The position numbers and the translations under genes were made by a program. A stretch of DNA of 64,000 nucleotides, taken from positions 62,001 through 126,000 of the forward strand of contig NC_035926.1 of assembly GCF_000348985.1 (NCBI RefSeq). The letters run 5' to 3'. Below are positions 49,701-60,875 of the stretch, one piece after another. Below the pieces are notes generated by a model. That model had not been told where the DNA came from and made no database searches. It saw nothing but the letters and a program-made list of their open reading frames with translations. The DNA is from Huiozyma naganishii CBS 8797. Lineage: Eukaryota; Ascomycota; Saccharomycetes; Saccharomycetales; Saccharomycetaceae. Positions within the stretch are counted from its first letter, which is position 1; the number at the start of each line of letters is the position of its first letter.

Positions 49701-51322
49701 CCTGTCTTCGAATCTTTGTCATCAGAAAGTAAGCGTTTATTCGGAAAATTATTCCCTTCAATAACGTGAATGATATCCTCTTCCTCTATATCTAGATAAA
49801 CCCACGGATGGCGCAAAATCACAGACTCTACTCGGCCATTGGTTCCTTTGCATGAAAGAACCTTTTGTTCTCCAAATTTAGGCAACTCCATTCTGGTTAT
49901 TGCCGTCACAACTAAACGCACAACACCAGTCCTTTCCGTCGCACAACGTGCTAGTTTTTCGTATCTCTCGTCACAGCTCAAGTCGCTGTTTGGACCTTTT
50001 GTTATGATATTTCGTATTTCACGTTCACCATTATTTGCTTTTTTACTGTCACCAGAAGTTTGTCCATTTCTTTCTGTAAGGTTTTTTTTTAACAACTCGA
50101 AGAGCATGTCATCAGAATCACTAAATGAATCATTACTTTCTTCGGTATCTATTTTGGGTTGTATCAGTGGTGAGGATAGAAGCGATTTGATTTTTAGTGT
50201 ATCAAATGAATTTTCAAGACAGCTGGCTTGAAGTTCATTCTTTTTAGGAGAAGATGGGTTCGGTTCTTGTTCCAATTGCAAGGCAGTGTTTTTACCTAGC
50301 TTTCGTATTTTTGATAAATCAGAATGTGTTGTCTTTACATCAAGAGATTCTTTCCTCTTAACGACTCCTGTGACAGTATTTTGTGTAGCTATTCTCAATA
50401 TAGAATCATCGCCACTCTCATCAAATGGGTCTGAAGTGTCATTCATGTTTACAGTTGCTTTTGGTTCATTACCTTTGCCTGGGTCCTCGGAACTATTTTC
50501 CTGTCCAAAAGTGTTACTAGGTTGTGTCTTGTCAGTTTGTACGGGAGAAGATGGCAAATCATTAAACTTCAACTGATTTGTTTGCTTCTCCCTAGGATCG
50601 CACATCAAATGTTCTAAAATGTCATCGATTGCTCTTACTGAGCTCTTGTCGCCCGTGTTTTGATTTTCAGAGCGTGTTTCTGACTTCAATACACCTGCTG
50701 CATTATTAAATTCTCCATCATTATTCGACTTTTCCCCACACTGCGTGTTCTCAAAGCGTAATATGCTCTTCCAACGACTAGCAATCATGGGAGTTGATGA
50801 CGGATTTTTCAAGTTATCATCCATTTTATCAGAATCATCCGATGAATCAATGTGGCTTGGTGTTATCTTGTCCGAAGATAGTTTATCATCCGGTGTGTAG
50901 TTCCATACAACTTCCTCAGTGGGGGCATTGGCACCACTCAAACTAGGCTTGGGGGAACCGTCTTTCGGTATATTTCTTTTAGTAATTGGCACGGTATTTC
51001 TCTCGACTACCTTCAAAGGTCCCAGTTTTTCCCCGTTATCAGATTTCAAATTGTTGACGTTTTGCCTCTTAGCGGTATTCCGTACCTGTGATACAGATAT
51101 TGATCTAAGAACGTTTGTTTCATCGGCGGGTTTTGTCTCTATGTTGTTCATAGGAGCGAATTGGTATGACTTCTTCTTCTTCTTCTTCTTTGGTATGGAT
51201 AATACCGTACTGGGTGCACCATTTCCTGTGGCGTTCTTTCCCATGTTATTCTTAGAATCGATGTGCGATGAGGCTCCAGTTGCTTCAAATCTCTCTCTTT
51301 TCCTGTCACCTTCCCTCACCAT
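46706..51322 (-). CDS. DNA2: Nuclease-helicase Dna2
   Basis: Essential nuclear enzyme that processes long Okazaki flaps and resects DNA ends. The product is 1538 residues (S. cerevisiae 1522) from the ATG at 51322. A disordered N-terminal 450 residues (with KKKKKKK from a CTT repeat) precedes the RecB-type nuclease: C567, catalytic D705 in GFIDA, and E722 and K724 in FEIKTG. The iron-sulfur pattern continues with C815 and C818, but the fourth ligand position is serine 824. The superfamily 1B helicase follows with Walker A GMPGTGKTT (about 1125), DEAS box VILDEASQVSLP, LVGDHYQLPP, and motif VI region RRVNVAMTRAKSKLIIVG. The spacing of nuclease residues copies S. cerevisiae almost exactly. Confidence 0.96.
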   Translation of the reverse strand: MVREGDRKRERFEATGASSHIDSKNNMGKNATGNGAPSTVLSIPKKKKKKKSYQFAPMNNIETKPADETNVLRSISVSQVRNTAKRQNVNNLKSDNGEKLGPLKVVERNTVPITKRNIPKDGSPKPSLSGANAPTEEVVWNYTPDDKLSSDKITPSHIDSSDDSDKMDDNLKNPSSTPMIASRWKSILRFENTQCGEKSNNDGEFNNAAGVLKSETRSENQNTGDKSSVRAIDDILEHLMCDPREKQTNQLKFNDLPSSPVQTDKTQPSNTFGQENSSEDPGKGNEPKATVNMNDTSDPFDESGDDSILRIATQNTVTGVVKRKESLDVKTTHSDLSKIRKLGKNTALQLEQEPNPSSPKKNELQASCLENSFDTLKIKSLLSSPLIQPKIDTEESNDSFSDSDDMLFELLKKNLTERNGQTSGDSKKANNGEREIRNIITKGPNSDLSCDERYEKLARCATERTGVVRLVVTAITRMELPKFGEQKVLSCKGTNGRVESVILRHPWVYLDIEEEDIIHVIEGNNFPNKRLLSDDKDSKTGLSNDNLLILNPDILLSATAIGGSIRCLRSGLIGCFFQNTHGEPSIVMTVGNIVHELLQSALKYKLSHSSVSREILERKLDEILELYLFAIIICDEDVKQVRNDIIDTHVKNILEIVNKFTQENNYGCYVSISGTRRTEPLSISNVIDIEENIWSPMLGIKGFIDATVIAHATNSHQIVPFEIKTGKFKSVAHEAQGLIYTLLLRDRYEIPVDYFLLYYTRETSIMKFPFILHSIKHILMARNKLAHELKYRTREVFSTKLLTLNLPNLSESSYCEVCPNKLESFIISRLLTPEASPETHSSQEEYLILTEYLNSNIQTYREFFVKYNDLIFKEESSVLCSNSEFFRLDSRTRETQNGLTLSNLIVSEFAPNPSLLDSFLYTFVRNPEVASTIPMSSSRIAPKDYIFVSDESGHFVLSQGEVLHVSDTSITVALKRQLLTNTHYTKNSKTCNNYEQIESVLIPKTNEEKLIQSQNTVTYRIDKNNMQQDMSTLRYNVLNLFMPPVVAGGVLTDEKTKKTKVMKASDGGDSKTRQLLLDDRKPRFIPTDRPFLINYDERKVSNFNEDQKRALDHVFRCKDYSLILGMPGTGKTTVISEMIKVFAANGKSVLLTSYTHSAVDNILLKLLDTDLNIIRLGSNSKINPKTQCYLPNYENVKTFQDYKDIIDGASIVATTCLGIKDFLFSLRTKDFDYVILDEASQVSLPVALGPLRYGEKFILVGDHYQLPPLVRNEAARLGGLEDSLFKILSERHPESMVELTFQYRMCKDIIKLSNLLIYEDKMKCANETVQQQSLSVAENYRDIIGGFRIKANDSTSQDWLCDAVNPDNKVVFLDYDNCPGISEVAKGDNITNLGESVLIQLCLEGMFQVGVSCEDVGVMSLYRAQLRLLKEKLADYENNGLEILTADQFQGRDKECVIISMVRCNDELNGGSLLRELRRVNVAMTRAKSKLIIVGSKTTINSVGEINPLMKFIEENCWVHRLPSDALSMYDFAYSSNT

Positions 51323-51897
51323 AGTTTGCTTGATTTCAGCTGTGAAAAAATGGGTGTGGTGTTCTCCTACCTCCCTTCTACACAAACAGATAACGCGACC
51401 AATGCGGATCGTACCTGGTCCCCGAGGGATGCTGTCCTATATTTTGCATAACACCTATATGTTAACCTTTAAAAAGTGTAAGAACTTGAAAGTGGAAAAA
51501 AAATTCGTATTATATTCTATTTCTATGCCGAATCAAGTATACTTCTACTCCAAGAAGTACTTAGTTATATAGGTGATTACTGGGCACTGTATGTTACATA
51601 CATCGAATGGGACGTAGGGATTCATTAGGATTCAGGTCTACGAAATTCCTAAGAGGAAAACATGAGTTATACTTCTTAATTCGGTAATACCGAATGGTAC
51701 GGTGTAAATTCTTGTGATTGTGCCTGTGTTTCGAATTATCACGATAATGAGGGGGAGTAGGCGATAGCAACTAATGTATCAGTGTTTCTGTACTTCCTCT
51801 GAACTCTTGCTACCAGCTTCGTCCCGCCATTCAAAAAAGAAGGTAAAAACATGAAGTTAGTAATGATTAGTTTTGTGATGAATAACACATAGGATAA
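51323..51897. other. DNA2 upstream region
   Basis: About 575 bases with no supported gene. It contains the inverted repeat at 51679-51695 and is AT-rich. No tRNA or snoRNA signature was found. Confidence 0.6.
51679..51695. promoter_or_regulatory. CGG-N5-CCG inverted repeat
   Basis: ATTCGGTAATACCGAAT has perfect 8-bp arms around one base and contains CGG-N5-CCG, a layout typical of Zn2Cys6 dimer sites. It lies about 360 bases before DNA2. The factor is unknown. Confidence 0.35.
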
Positions 51898-53106
51898 TTA
51901 ACATACTTTTCTTACTTTGATAAAGCTATCTGAAATCAAAGTGTCATCCTTTTTCTCTTCGCCTGTTGCAGGATCTTGCGGTTTCACATTCTCTATCCTT
52001 GGTCTTTTTTCCGGTGATTTTAGTGCAAATACAACATTGTTAAATAACCTATGCACATTTTTCAACATTTGTACTTTCAACGCAAAAGCAGATGCTTCTT
52101 CGTAAATATTGGAATCTCGTAGGTCTCTCATTTCTGCCAGTTGTTCATTAATAGTGTGCAAAAAGTTGTGTATTTCGCTTTCGAAAGCACTGATATTAAC
52201 AAAACTTCGATGCGTTTCCGCCAAGTACGGAGACGGTGAAGCTGGCCTGTTGTTTGGTACTTGACTAAGCACCGGGGCATGCAAATTTTCAATGGTGTCA
52301 GGGTCTGCGGTTTCTCGATCGCTGTCACTTAGCTCGACCTTGGATTTCGACAGCCAATTACTAACCTTTGGAATCGCATTACTCTGGATGGGCAACGGAA
52401 CAGGAGAGACGGACTTACTGAGTTTCTCCTTCTGTTGATCCTTTACAGCAGATACAGTCTTCATAAACGTACTGATCTTGCTTTCTTGCGCACATTCTGT
52501 TTTGTCAGCTCTTGGCTCCTCCATTGGTTGCACACTCTCAGCATCAACATTCTTAGGCAACGGAGTATTTTGTATCGTCCTATCGCGCGTCGAAGATGGA
52601 TTCTTCGGCAACGAAGTATTTTGCATCTTCTCATCATGTTTCGAAGATGAATTATTTGACGTTATTGTTTCGAAATATGGGGGTTTGAACCCTGGAGTCG
52701 GATCACTCTCGTCTTTACTCAATCCCATTTGAAGAAAAGATGTCTGAAGAAATTTTTCTTTAACTCCTGCCACTCTCAAGATCGTTTTATATCCATAGCC
52801 ACATCGCATTAACAGGTAAATGCTATCTTGAACTGTGAATCTTATCGAATCATTATCTTCATGTACCGTTTGATATCTCTGTAGAGTATTCAGGAAACTG
52901 TCCGGAATGTCAGCATCGACAAGCAGGTCAACTTTCCAATTATTTTTAGAGTTTTTCTTCCGCTTTACAACTTGTATGGCATGCGTGGAGCTTTGGGGTG
53001 GTGTTACATTTTTGGCAGGATTCGAAAGTTTTGCAGATCTTTTTGTTTGTTGCACAGATTTTTGACTGGCTATGTTTCGGCGCTTCTTCCCTTTCTTAGA
53101 TGTCAT
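51898..53106 (-). CDS. Unidentified protein between DNA2 and PRP8
   Basis: A 402-residue protein I do not recognise, from the ATG at 53106 (MTSKKGKKRRNI); a GTG 23 codons further upstream continues the frame. Composition: a strongly basic N-terminus (about 1-55, rich in Lys and Ser, nuclear-signal-like), a probably folded region at about 58-125 (WKVDLLVDADIPDSFLNTLQ through IYLLMRCGYGYKTILRVAG), a Ser/Pro/Lys-rich disordered centre with a twice-repeated unit (NPSSTRDRTIQNTPLPKN-like at about 150-185), and a helical C-terminus (about 290-355) ending near PRIENVKPQDP. No membrane segment or catalytic motif is seen. S. cerevisiae has no gene at this position, as DNA2 and PRP8 are neighbours there. 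The length and organised composition support a real, fast-evolving gene, probably nuclear. Confidence 0.7.
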   Translation of the reverse strand: MTSKKGKKRRNIASQKSVQQTKRSAKLSNPAKNVTPPQSSTHAIQVVKRKKNSKNNWKVDLLVDADIPDSFLNTLQRYQTVHEDNDSIRFTVQDSIYLLMRCGYGYKTILRVAGVKEKFLQTSFLQMGLSKDESDPTPGFKPPYFETITSNNSSSKHDEKMQNTSLPKNPSSTRDRTIQNTPLPKNVDAESVQPMEEPRADKTECAQESKISTFMKTVSAVKDQQKEKLSKSVSPVPLPIQSNAIPKVSNWLSKSKVELSDSDRETADPDTIENLHAPVLSQVPNNRPASPSPYLAETHRSFVNISAFESEIHNFLHTINEQLAEMRDLRDSNIYEEASAFALKVQMLKNVHRLFNNVVFALKSPEKRPRIENVKPQDPATGEEKKDDTLISDSFIKVRKVC

Positions 53107-53346
53107 GACTGTTTTATTCTGTGACTCTGTAAAAAAGAGGGTACTCAATGCTTTGTTTCTAATCAAACTGTCCACGGAACAGTTGAACTGGCGTTATTCA
53201 TTGAAGAGAAATTTCGATAATGCATTTAAAAAAAAGGTGTAATTTCTTGAAATTAATAATACAATATTGCAACGTGGAACGTATGTATTCTATGTAAAAA
53301 GTATGTGAACTGTGTGAATGCATATATATGTATTGGCTGATTGTCA

Positions 53347-56300
53347 TTATGCAAGCACGTCTTGTTGTTCGGGTTCTAATTCGTTGTCCTGGCCAAATAA
53401 CTCGTTAAACTGTAAGAAGTGAACCGGACGATGCAATTCATTGTAAAACTCAAGCGGGATGCCTAAGTCAATGTCGACCTCCAAATTAGCATTGAAGCTG
53501 GCCCCCATCAAAGCATAATTCCATATCTGTTCGTAAGGAACCATGAAGTTACCCATAATCCGGTCCGATAGCAACAGCTGAGCGTGTTTGCTGAACGTTG
53601 GCTCGAATCCCTGGGGCATCATGTCAATGACCTCTTGATTTTGTAAACCCCATGCAAACCCTTCGTCGGTCAAATTATAGGCGGACAGTGAAATGGATCC
53701 AGATCTTGAGCAGATCGCTAGATCAATAGGATTGGCGGCTGCGTTGTTCTTAAACATTTTAGAGTGGGCAGAGACTTCAAACGCAGACATAAATTTCAAG
53801 TCTTCAAACTGCGTATGCATCCATCCTAGTAGCTCCAAGTCATTCAGGGCTTCCGAAGACCCTTCCTCGAGCACGCGACCTAAAGTGACGTCCCTTGTCG
53901 TACCCAGTTGAGGAGCCAGAACAACTGTCTTTATTTCCTTAATATTCGGATGATCCTTTGGAGACTTACCATAGATATAGGCACCTATTTGTATTTTGAC
54001 GTCCGATATTTCGATGAACTTCTGTAAAATATTCTTTGGAATAATATAAATGTTCTTTTCTTCGATAAATTCTTCGGACGAAACATAAATGTTCTTCAAT
54101 CTCAAATATAGAAGACTGTTGGCAATTGCATTCTCTCGCCAGTCGTTTTTTGAATTGTAAGACTGGTTTTCGTAGTTAGATGATGTTACAACGACAATTT
54201 CCTCGCCTTGGGCATTAATGGCCTTCGTTTTCATGAGAGAAGTTGCACCAGTAACATCTTCAGTGGTCCCGTCCTTACCGTTAGCATCCTCAGCTCTAGC
54301 CGCAGCTAGTTCCGCCATCTTTTGTCTTTTCACGGAAGGAGCCTTGATGTTTTGGCCCAAAATCAAGTCTTTTATTTCGGTTTGTGTTAAGGCGGAAATA
54401 TTGACATTGTACTTTTTACCATATTCATCCAAAATCAAATCACGCATCTCGGTCTCGATATTTATCCATTGTTCATCTGAAAAAGATGGCCATAAATGAT
54501 GGGTCTTAATCACAATAGTTGGGTCTCTTAATAAAGCCAGTTTTGCTCTTTCTTCATTGGCCTTTAGAGCACGTAGTAACAGAATCAACCTTGAAAATGC
54601 AGTGTAAGAAGAAACTCTGTCCAACCAGTCATCGTAAATATTAAACAAAACCATTTGAGGCTCTGTCGCCCTCAAAACAACGTCAGATAGTTTGTCAATA
54701 GACATTGAAGCCGAAAACGGAAGTCTTAGCTCTGTAGGTCTAATGGAAATATTTGGAAAATCGAGCATGTGGACTTCCAGAGGATCCAACATGGCTTTCC
54801 TCGTAACAATGACCTGTTTGGGTTGTTCTTCTTTCGGTAGAGATCTCACTAAGGCACTAACCTCCTCAGCAGTCTTCCATTTTGCAAGTTGACTCAAACG
54901 TTTCTGGCCAGCCCATACAGAAGTATGGATAATTTTTAAGAATAGATGGCCCGTTTTCGGATTCAAAGTGAAAATGCAACCGTTGATTGGTTTTGTTGCG
55001 ACATTTCCCTCGAAGGTTTTGTGAACAGCAACCCGATAGACATTGGTGTCATCGACAAACAGTTTCGTATCATTGTTGAATAACTCTGCATAGTTTGAGG
55101 AGTTCAAGAAGGGCTCCTGGACATTAGACTGATATATTTGTAAACCCTTTCTTATACGTTCACGTAAAACGTAGAGTGCCGGGTTTGCCTTCATAATGGT
55201 CTTCATACTATTTTGCACTAAAGGTTTTAGTCCGTTAAACCAGTTACCATATGCGTCGTACATGTTGTATGCCAGGTCAATACCGATCATGACACCCGTT
55301 GGGGACGGGTACATACTCACGTTGTCGGTGGTATAATCCAAAAACTTGGCGCGAACATAACGGGAAATGTCGTGAGAGTCATAATCACCGTATCGTAATT
55401 GAACGTCAAACCACACCTTATTTGTAACAGCCGCATCAAACTTATCATTTGTAGAATGTAGCAAAGAAGGTCTGGACACCTCCCATTGGTACAAACTATC
55501 AAGCGTGACATCTGCGGCAGAGGAGTTCATTTTGTAAGATTTCCGCGGATGAATGGTTTCTTTGGTAACAGACTCTATTTGCAAAGCATCCATTTCACCA
55601 TCTAGAATCTGGCAAATATCGAAAACTATGCTCTCGTGTATCTTTTGCCACAGATGTGCACGGAAAATCTGTATCAAGGAAATTTTTAGTGTCGGAATTT
55701 TACCATGTAAGAATATACCTGTTAAGTCTAGCTGGACGACAAAACCCACATAGACATTGGCTCTGTTGATCGTTGGGGACCACCACAGAGTGAAACGACG
55801 ATTAGGAATCTGAGATAAACCAGTACGTTGTGCATGAGTTAATTTTTTGAACTGCATTGAATCCTCAAAACCTGAGGCTTTTTCCCAAAATAGACCTTCC
55901 CAAGAATTAAATCCGGTACCTTTGAACAAAGTATGCTCTAAAATAGTTTCGATACCACCCAGTGCCTGAATAACATCAGTACGGTACGAATTGAGATTCC
56001 ATAATTTCCCATCATGATGGGAACTAGTCCACCAAAATGGATTATTTCTCTCTACAGAGTACTCTTTAAAAATTTTCCGGATTCTGTGACCTCTATCATA
56101 TGCTAGTGTGTGACGATCTTTCTGAAATAAGGTACTGATACGTGGAATACCTCTATCCCACGAACCTTCTAACTCTTCAAAACCTAGTCTACGGTTTTGT
56201 TGTATTGCCTCCTGTCGTTTCGCCGCGTATTCTGCCCATACCCTTTGAGAATCAAGAAACTCATTTTCCCAAGTGGTTATGTACCTGAAGATAGTTGGAA

Positions 56301-59300
56301 TCAATTTTTCATCCTTGTGGGTCATACCAGCTCTAAAATGTGTAATACCTGTGTCAGTTTGCTTAGACCAGGTTAAATCGGAGGTTGGGATTAATATATG
56401 GGATGCACTTATCATTCCCAGCCCACCCAACTCCTTGGGGGTGTAAAAAACGGCAGGTGGGAAACGCGTGGGCATTTTGGAGTTCAAGCCCAGTTTGACC
56501 CGGTTCTGTATCCTCGTTTCCGCTTTCACTAGGATATCCAATAATGGTTCTGTAGCGACGATGGCTTCTCTAAAGTAGGTAAACAATGAAATGACAGAAG
56601 TATTCCACTTCGCGGCAATCTTGGTAAACGTTGACGATCCTGCAGACATTAAGATACCCTTAATTCTACTCTCGAACTTCTTGACTTCTTCGTCAGACAC
56701 CTTTAAGTAGGCTTTAGTGGTTCTCTGTTTAGTGTTTTCATCAACTAAATCCCAAACCCCTTCGTCTGTGCTCAAAACTTCGTCCCCTCTAAATCTTGGT
56801 AATAAACGAACTTCAAAGCCACACATTTCGAATAGCAGATTAGGGTTGTTTTTACTATATACTGACACAAAGGTATTCTCCCAAGTTATTGCCGTTAATG
56901 AATTAGGGACTCTACCTTCGATCTCCCAAAAAGTTGCCCTGCCCAGGTTCACATCTTGACGCATCAATCTCATTCTGGAATCTCGCGGCCAACATTTCTT
57001 GTTATTGTATCCTATAGCATTTTCGAAATTTGGATCTGGATTTTCAGAAAGGTAGTCATTTGTCAATTCATCTGCTTGTTCTTCCTCAAAATGAAATAAA
57101 ATATGAATTTTATCAAGGTACCGGGAATATAGCCGTATTGGGTGTTTTTTCTCAATTTCTAGGCTTTTGAATTGCATGAAAGGGTTCGGATTCGTTGGAG
57201 GACCTGCTATATCAGTTGCACGGTCATTCCCAAGAATCAGAAGATCCATAATTAAGCCATAATATTGAAAGACAAAGGAAGCAAACTGTAAACCTTTGAT
57301 CAATCCGTATTTGTTGACATGGCTCATATCTTTGAAGTTGATGATAACATTGTTTTTGGCAGTGATGTAGTCGGCCAGGTTCGGATCCATTATGAGTCTG
57401 AGTAGTCGATTCAATAAAGTGAAATCAATTTTTTCAGCTAGGTCGTCGAGCTTTGTCTCAAGCATAACAGTGGACCCCCCGTTAGAGACGTTCCAGACGT
57501 CCTTAACGTTGTTTATACCTTGTGACCACTTATAAACAAGCAGCGGTGGAATTTCATCATCACTGGGCTTGACCCAATTGGGAAACAAATTGCGTTGGTC
57601 CGATTCAAACCATAAATATTGATCCAAATAGGCATCTGTTATCTTTTCCAATGGATCGATTGCGTACAGTGGTGATATTGATTGATAGTGTTCCATCATG
57701 GATATATCTACAGGCTTGAATACTCTCTGTGTCAATAAATATTTCTTCACCCTGGTTAAAGTATCATGTGGGTTGTCATAAGCTTCTTCTATTAATGCCA
57801 GTTCTTCTCTCTCGGCCGAGTTCAACCGAACTTTGGCACCGTACGAATCCTTTAAACTTTCCAATGCAAGAACTAATATTTTTGTGTCATTCTTATAGGT
57901 TAGGGGTGGGAAAGATATTGGGGAAAAATCGCGAGACTCTAGCCATTCCACCGTAGCGGAGAATATAGCAGTGGCCTCATTGGGAGAAATTTCGGGACCG
58001 TTCTTCTCAATTTGTTGCTGTCTCTCTTGCTCGTTTTTCAACCAGAGCCTCGTTAGTCTACCTAAATTCTTCTTTGCTACAGTCTTTTCAATGTGTGCAC
58101 CACTTTTAATACGCTCACGGTTGTAATGTGCTGAGGAAACCCAGCCATCTGCCTTGGCCTTGACATAACGTTCAATAATATTCTTGATTGGTTCAGGCAT
58201 TCCAGGTACGTCCCATGGTATATTTGCTTTCCAGCATCTCCAAGCTTCACTCAAGTGTTGTAAAATTGTTCTTGCTTTGTTCTGTCTAATGCCTTCTGGA
58301 ATCATGTCCATAATATCATTCATGACAGATGCTCTCAGTTCCAGATCATAATAAGCCTCGGACCTCTGTTTTGTGGCAGACTTGATAACTTCGTTAGACC
58401 TCCCTTCGAACTGACGGATGAGGAGATTTTCCAGCCATCTTTCAAGCAAAGGTATAATACCTCTCATAAAGAAGATCCATACACGCCAAGATGGCTGCCA
58501 GAAACCACTGCCGGGACCCTTCCCAATAATCTTGTTGAATCGGTGGTACACTACGTGCTTTAAATCCTTGCAAGCACGAATTTGATGCATTACCTTATAC
58601 TTGTACCGATAAATACCCGTTAACTGACCAAGATGATTGAAGATGTAATGTACAGCATCCGCAAGCTGATATGAATCTACGTTACCCATTCGGAATTGAA
58701 CGTGAGCATCCACAATCAACTTTATCATCTTCAAAATCTCCCTCATCAGGTGGAAAGCATTACCGAATCTGGATTTTTTGCGCTCTTTCGTTGTGAGTGT
58801 TTTAGTCGGTTTCAAATTGAAATTGTAATCTAAATGCAAATAAGTCAAACCCTTTCTATGAATGAGCAAATTCAACATATTATGGCCTTGTCGACAAAGT
58901 TGTAACGCTGCCTCCATCCAGTCAACGGTTGTCTGTTGGAAATATTTCGTGTTCCTCAGCTGTTTTAAAAGCTTTTTTTTGGGTTTAGTTTTGGTGTGAC
59001 TATTTTTTTTCTCCTTTAGCTCGTTGGCCACATAGTTCTTGAGTAGCTTCTGGTAAGAAACTCTAACCTTTACAGGGTATTCTTCGTCCGGGTGTTTCAA
59101 ATACCACTTTTTAATTAATGCAACGTCCTGTGCTCTCACCATTTTTCCTGATCTTCTATTAAAAGGATATGGCGCGTGATACAAAGATATGGCATCTTCT
59201 GTTCCGGATAGACACAGATCCTCCTTACACATCAATGGTTTAATGCATTTGGTGTAATCGGACTCTGATTTCTTGGTTTCGTTTCTGATCATATGCTGTG

Positions 59301-60642
59301 GTACGTCGTCAAACAGTATTGGATTTAGGCTACTATCAAAATGGAAAAAATTATCTTTGGCAACATTTTCTCTTTTGATAACGTATGATAAGGAATCATG
59401 ATACCATGGGATTTCTACACACCGGGGTCTTGAATTGTATAAATGAGGAAATGCAATTCGGTATTCACTTCTGATGGGATTTCTAAATATGATTCTATCG
59501 ATAGAGTTGAATTCGTTGTAGTCTTCTTCCTCCTCATGCGGGTAGAGTGGTTCAAATTTGGGACCGCCTGGGATAGAACTGTTTAGCGCTTTCGAAGTCA
59601 GGAATGCGTTTTTGTTGAAAAGATAGTAGTAATTGTTGTCTATTATCTCGTCTATCAATGGAGTGGATAGTCTGTGCAAATTGGACATAATGTTTAAGTC
59701 TAACGTCCATCTCTTGTAGGAGGTACCGTTCACTCTAGCAAGGTTATCTATCAAGGGTCTTGTATCGTAAAGCCAGTCTCTAACATTTTTGTCATCAGTT
59801 GGGTCTAAATCTAAGGCAATTCCGTCCATTGCTTCCAGATTTTGTATGTGGTCAGGATATGATACAGGTGGTTCATCATCATCAAAAGGGGGGAACCTCA
59901 TTCTTTTGAAGTGGGATCTGTCCCTTTTTTCTCTCCTCATTGAAATCCACATTGTTGACCACTGCGCGTTGTAGATCGGTTCAATGACACGAGGGGCCTC
60001 ATTCACAAATGTTATGGCACCAGACACATGATATAATACTTTGACCTCTTTGGTAGCTTCCCAAGGTTGGGGCATGGATTCTAATAGTTTCAAGACTGCA
60101 TGGGGCATGTATTTTAAAGCTCCTAAAAATGCCTTTTTATCGTAATTGTATCGCTGCGATGTCATATCTGTATGAGACTCAATAATTTTCCGTAAATGTT
60201 CAGGCGGCATGTCTACCTTATGAGAATGCACAAGTCCTCCTTTCCTCTTATTTAGCTTCTTGTTGACCTTATTGTACCCTCTACTAATCTTTTGTTTCTT
60301 GTCGTTTCCATGCTTAGCAGAAGTGTCCTCCAAGAATCGCCTTTTACCTACTGGTGCTGTGTTTTCAGTCTCTAAACCTGGTGGCGGCGGTGGGGGGGCA
60401 GATGCTTGAACGCCAAAGTCTTCATCATTGAAGCCCGGTGGCGGGGGCGGGGGCGGAGGCGATGGAGGGGCTAGGGAAAACATATTTTCGTTCGACGAAT
60501 CGTCACCCTCGTCGTCATTGATACCTGGTGGCGGAGGTGGTGGTGGTAAATGCGAAATTATATTGTCTTCACCGTCACTATCGTTCGCTCCTGGAGGAGG
60601 TGGCGGTGGCGGTGGGGGGCCAGAAAAATCGGATAGGCCCAT
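53347..60642 (-). CDS. PRP8: Pre-mRNA splicing factor Prp8
   Basis: Central U5 snRNP protein that forms the catalytic cavity of the spliceosome. The product is 2431 residues (S. cerevisiae 2413). It opens with proline-rich repeats ([10 protein letters not shown], each followed by an acidic patch, about 9-95). The N-terminal, reverse-transcriptase-like, linker, endonuclease-like, RNase H-like and C-terminal Jab1/MPN domains follow in one uninterrupted frame. Very conserved blocks include [78 protein letters not shown] and the Jab1 segment [10 protein letters not shown]. It is convergent with nothing; PRP8, the unknown gene and DNA2 run in tandem, as do CDC23 and PRP8. Confidence 0.98.
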   Translation of the reverse strand: MGLSDFSGPPPPPPPPPGANDSDGEDNIISHLPPPPPPPGINDDEGDDSSNENMFSLAPPSPPPPPPPPGFNDEDFGVQASAPPPPPPGLETENTAPVGKRRFLEDTSAKHGNDKKQKISRGYNKVNKKLNKRKGGLVHSHKVDMPPEHLRKIIESHTDMTSQRYNYDKKAFLGALKYMPHAVLKLLESMPQPWEATKEVKVLYHVSGAITFVNEAPRVIEPIYNAQWSTMWISMRREKRDRSHFKRMRFPPFDDDEPPVSYPDHIQNLEAMDGIALDLDPTDDKNVRDWLYDTRPLIDNLARVNGTSYKRWTLDLNIMSNLHRLSTPLIDEIIDNNYYYLFNKNAFLTSKALNSSIPGGPKFEPLYPHEEEEDYNEFNSIDRIIFRNPIRSEYRIAFPHLYNSRPRCVEIPWYHDSLSYVIKRENVAKDNFFHFDSSLNPILFDDVPQHMIRNETKKSESDYTKCIKPLMCKEDLCLSGTEDAISLYHAPYPFNRRSGKMVRAQDVALIKKWYLKHPDEEYPVKVRVSYQKLLKNYVANELKEKKNSHTKTKPKKKLLKQLRNTKYFQQTTVDWMEAALQLCRQGHNMLNLLIHRKGLTYLHLDYNFNLKPTKTLTTKERKKSRFGNAFHLMREILKMIKLIVDAHVQFRMGNVDSYQLADAVHYIFNHLGQLTGIYRYKYKVMHQIRACKDLKHVVYHRFNKIIGKGPGSGFWQPSWRVWIFFMRGIIPLLERWLENLLIRQFEGRSNEVIKSATKQRSEAYYDLELRASVMNDIMDMIPEGIRQNKARTILQHLSEAWRCWKANIPWDVPGMPEPIKNIIERYVKAKADGWVSSAHYNRERIKSGAHIEKTVAKKNLGRLTRLWLKNEQERQQQIEKNGPEISPNEATAIFSATVEWLESRDFSPISFPPLTYKNDTKILVLALESLKDSYGAKVRLNSAEREELALIEEAYDNPHDTLTRVKKYLLTQRVFKPVDISMMEHYQSISPLYAIDPLEKITDAYLDQYLWFESDQRNLFPNWVKPSDDEIPPLLVYKWSQGINNVKDVWNVSNGGSTVMLETKLDDLAEKIDFTLLNRLLRLIMDPNLADYITAKNNVIINFKDMSHVNKYGLIKGLQFASFVFQYYGLIMDLLILGNDRATDIAGPPTNPNPFMQFKSLEIEKKHPIRLYSRYLDKIHILFHFEEEQADELTNDYLSENPDPNFENAIGYNNKKCWPRDSRMRLMRQDVNLGRATFWEIEGRVPNSLTAITWENTFVSVYSKNNPNLLFEMCGFEVRLLPRFRGDEVLSTDEGVWDLVDENTKQRTTKAYLKVSDEEVKKFESRIKGILMSAGSSTFTKIAAKWNTSVISLFTYFREAIVATEPLLDILVKAETRIQNRVKLGLNSKMPTRFPPAVFYTPKELGGLGMISASHILIPTSDLTWSKQTDTGITHFRAGMTHKDEKLIPTIFRYITTWENEFLDSQRVWAEYAAKRQEAIQQNRRLGFEELEGSWDRGIPRISTLFQKDRHTLAYDRGHRIRKIFKEYSVERNNPFWWTSSHHDGKLWNLNSYRTDVIQALGGIETILEHTLFKGTGFNSWEGLFWEKASGFEDSMQFKKLTHAQRTGLSQIPNRRFTLWWSPTINRANVYVGFVVQLDLTGIFLHGKIPTLKISLIQIFRAHLWQKIHESIVFDICQILDGEMDALQIESVTKETIHPRKSYKMNSSAADVTLDSLYQWEVSRPSLLHSTNDKFDAAVTNKVWFDVQLRYGDYDSHDISRYVRAKFLDYTTDNVSMYPSPTGVMIGIDLAYNMYDAYGNWFNGLKPLVQNSMKTIMKANPALYVLRERIRKGLQIYQSNVQEPFLNSSNYAELFNNDTKLFVDDTNVYRVAVHKTFEGNVATKPINGCIFTLNPKTGHLFLKIIHTSVWAGQKRLSQLAKWKTAEEVSALVRSLPKEEQPKQVIVTRKAMLDPLEVHMLDFPNISIRPTELRLPFSASMSIDKLSDVVLRATEPQMVLFNIYDDWLDRVSSYTAFSRLILLLRALKANEERAKLALLRDPTIVIKTHHLWPSFSDEQWINIETEMRDLILDEYGKKYNVNISALTQTEIKDLILGQNIKAPSVKRQKMAELAAARAEDANGKDGTTEDVTGATSLMKTKAINAQGEEIVVVTSSNYENQSYNSKNDWRENAIANSLLYLRLKNIYVSSEEFIEEKNIYIIPKNILQKFIEISDVKIQIGAYIYGKSPKDHPNIKEIKTVVLAPQLGTTRDVTLGRVLEEGSSEALNDLELLGWMHTQFEDLKFMSAFEVSAHSKMFKNNAAANPIDLAICSRSGSISLSAYNLTDEGFAWGLQNQEVIDMMPQGFEPTFSKHAQLLLSDRIMGNFMVPYEQIWNYALMGASFNANLEVDIDLGIPLEFYNELHRPVHFLQFNELFGQDNELEPEQQDVLA

Positions 60643-60875
60643 GGTACTTTAAATATGCCAATTAAAGACTCCCAGTGTATCACTCAATGTGGATACTGAC
60701 CTCTCCAAAAGGTGAAGATGTCGAGAACAGGGTCCCCATCTTAAATGAGATCCATCAAATTATCTAATAAATTTTCAAAAGAATACATAAATAAGATGCA
60801 CGTGATTTTTATGCTATTATAGCATTGCTATAGTGGAGAAGGTAAGCGGGCCTTTTGCCAGGAGAAATGGCACTC
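60643..60875. promoter_or_regulatory. PRP8 promoter with Cbf1-type site
   Basis: CACGTG at 60799-60804 reads ATCACGTG on the PRP8 strand, the full Cbf1 consensus RTCACRTG, about 157 bases before the ATG. AT-rich DNA flanks it, but no CDEIII-like element is present, so it is not a centromere. Confidence 0.45.

Noticed and set aside
52360..52380. TACTAAC branch-point-like sequence
   Set aside because: It is on the wrong strand inside the unidentified gene and has no matching GTATGT donor.
60780..60850. Possible centromere (CACGTG next to AT-rich DNA)
   Set aside because: There is a CDEI-like site but no CDEIII-type element and too little AT-rich DNA; it fits a Cbf1 promoter site of PRP8.
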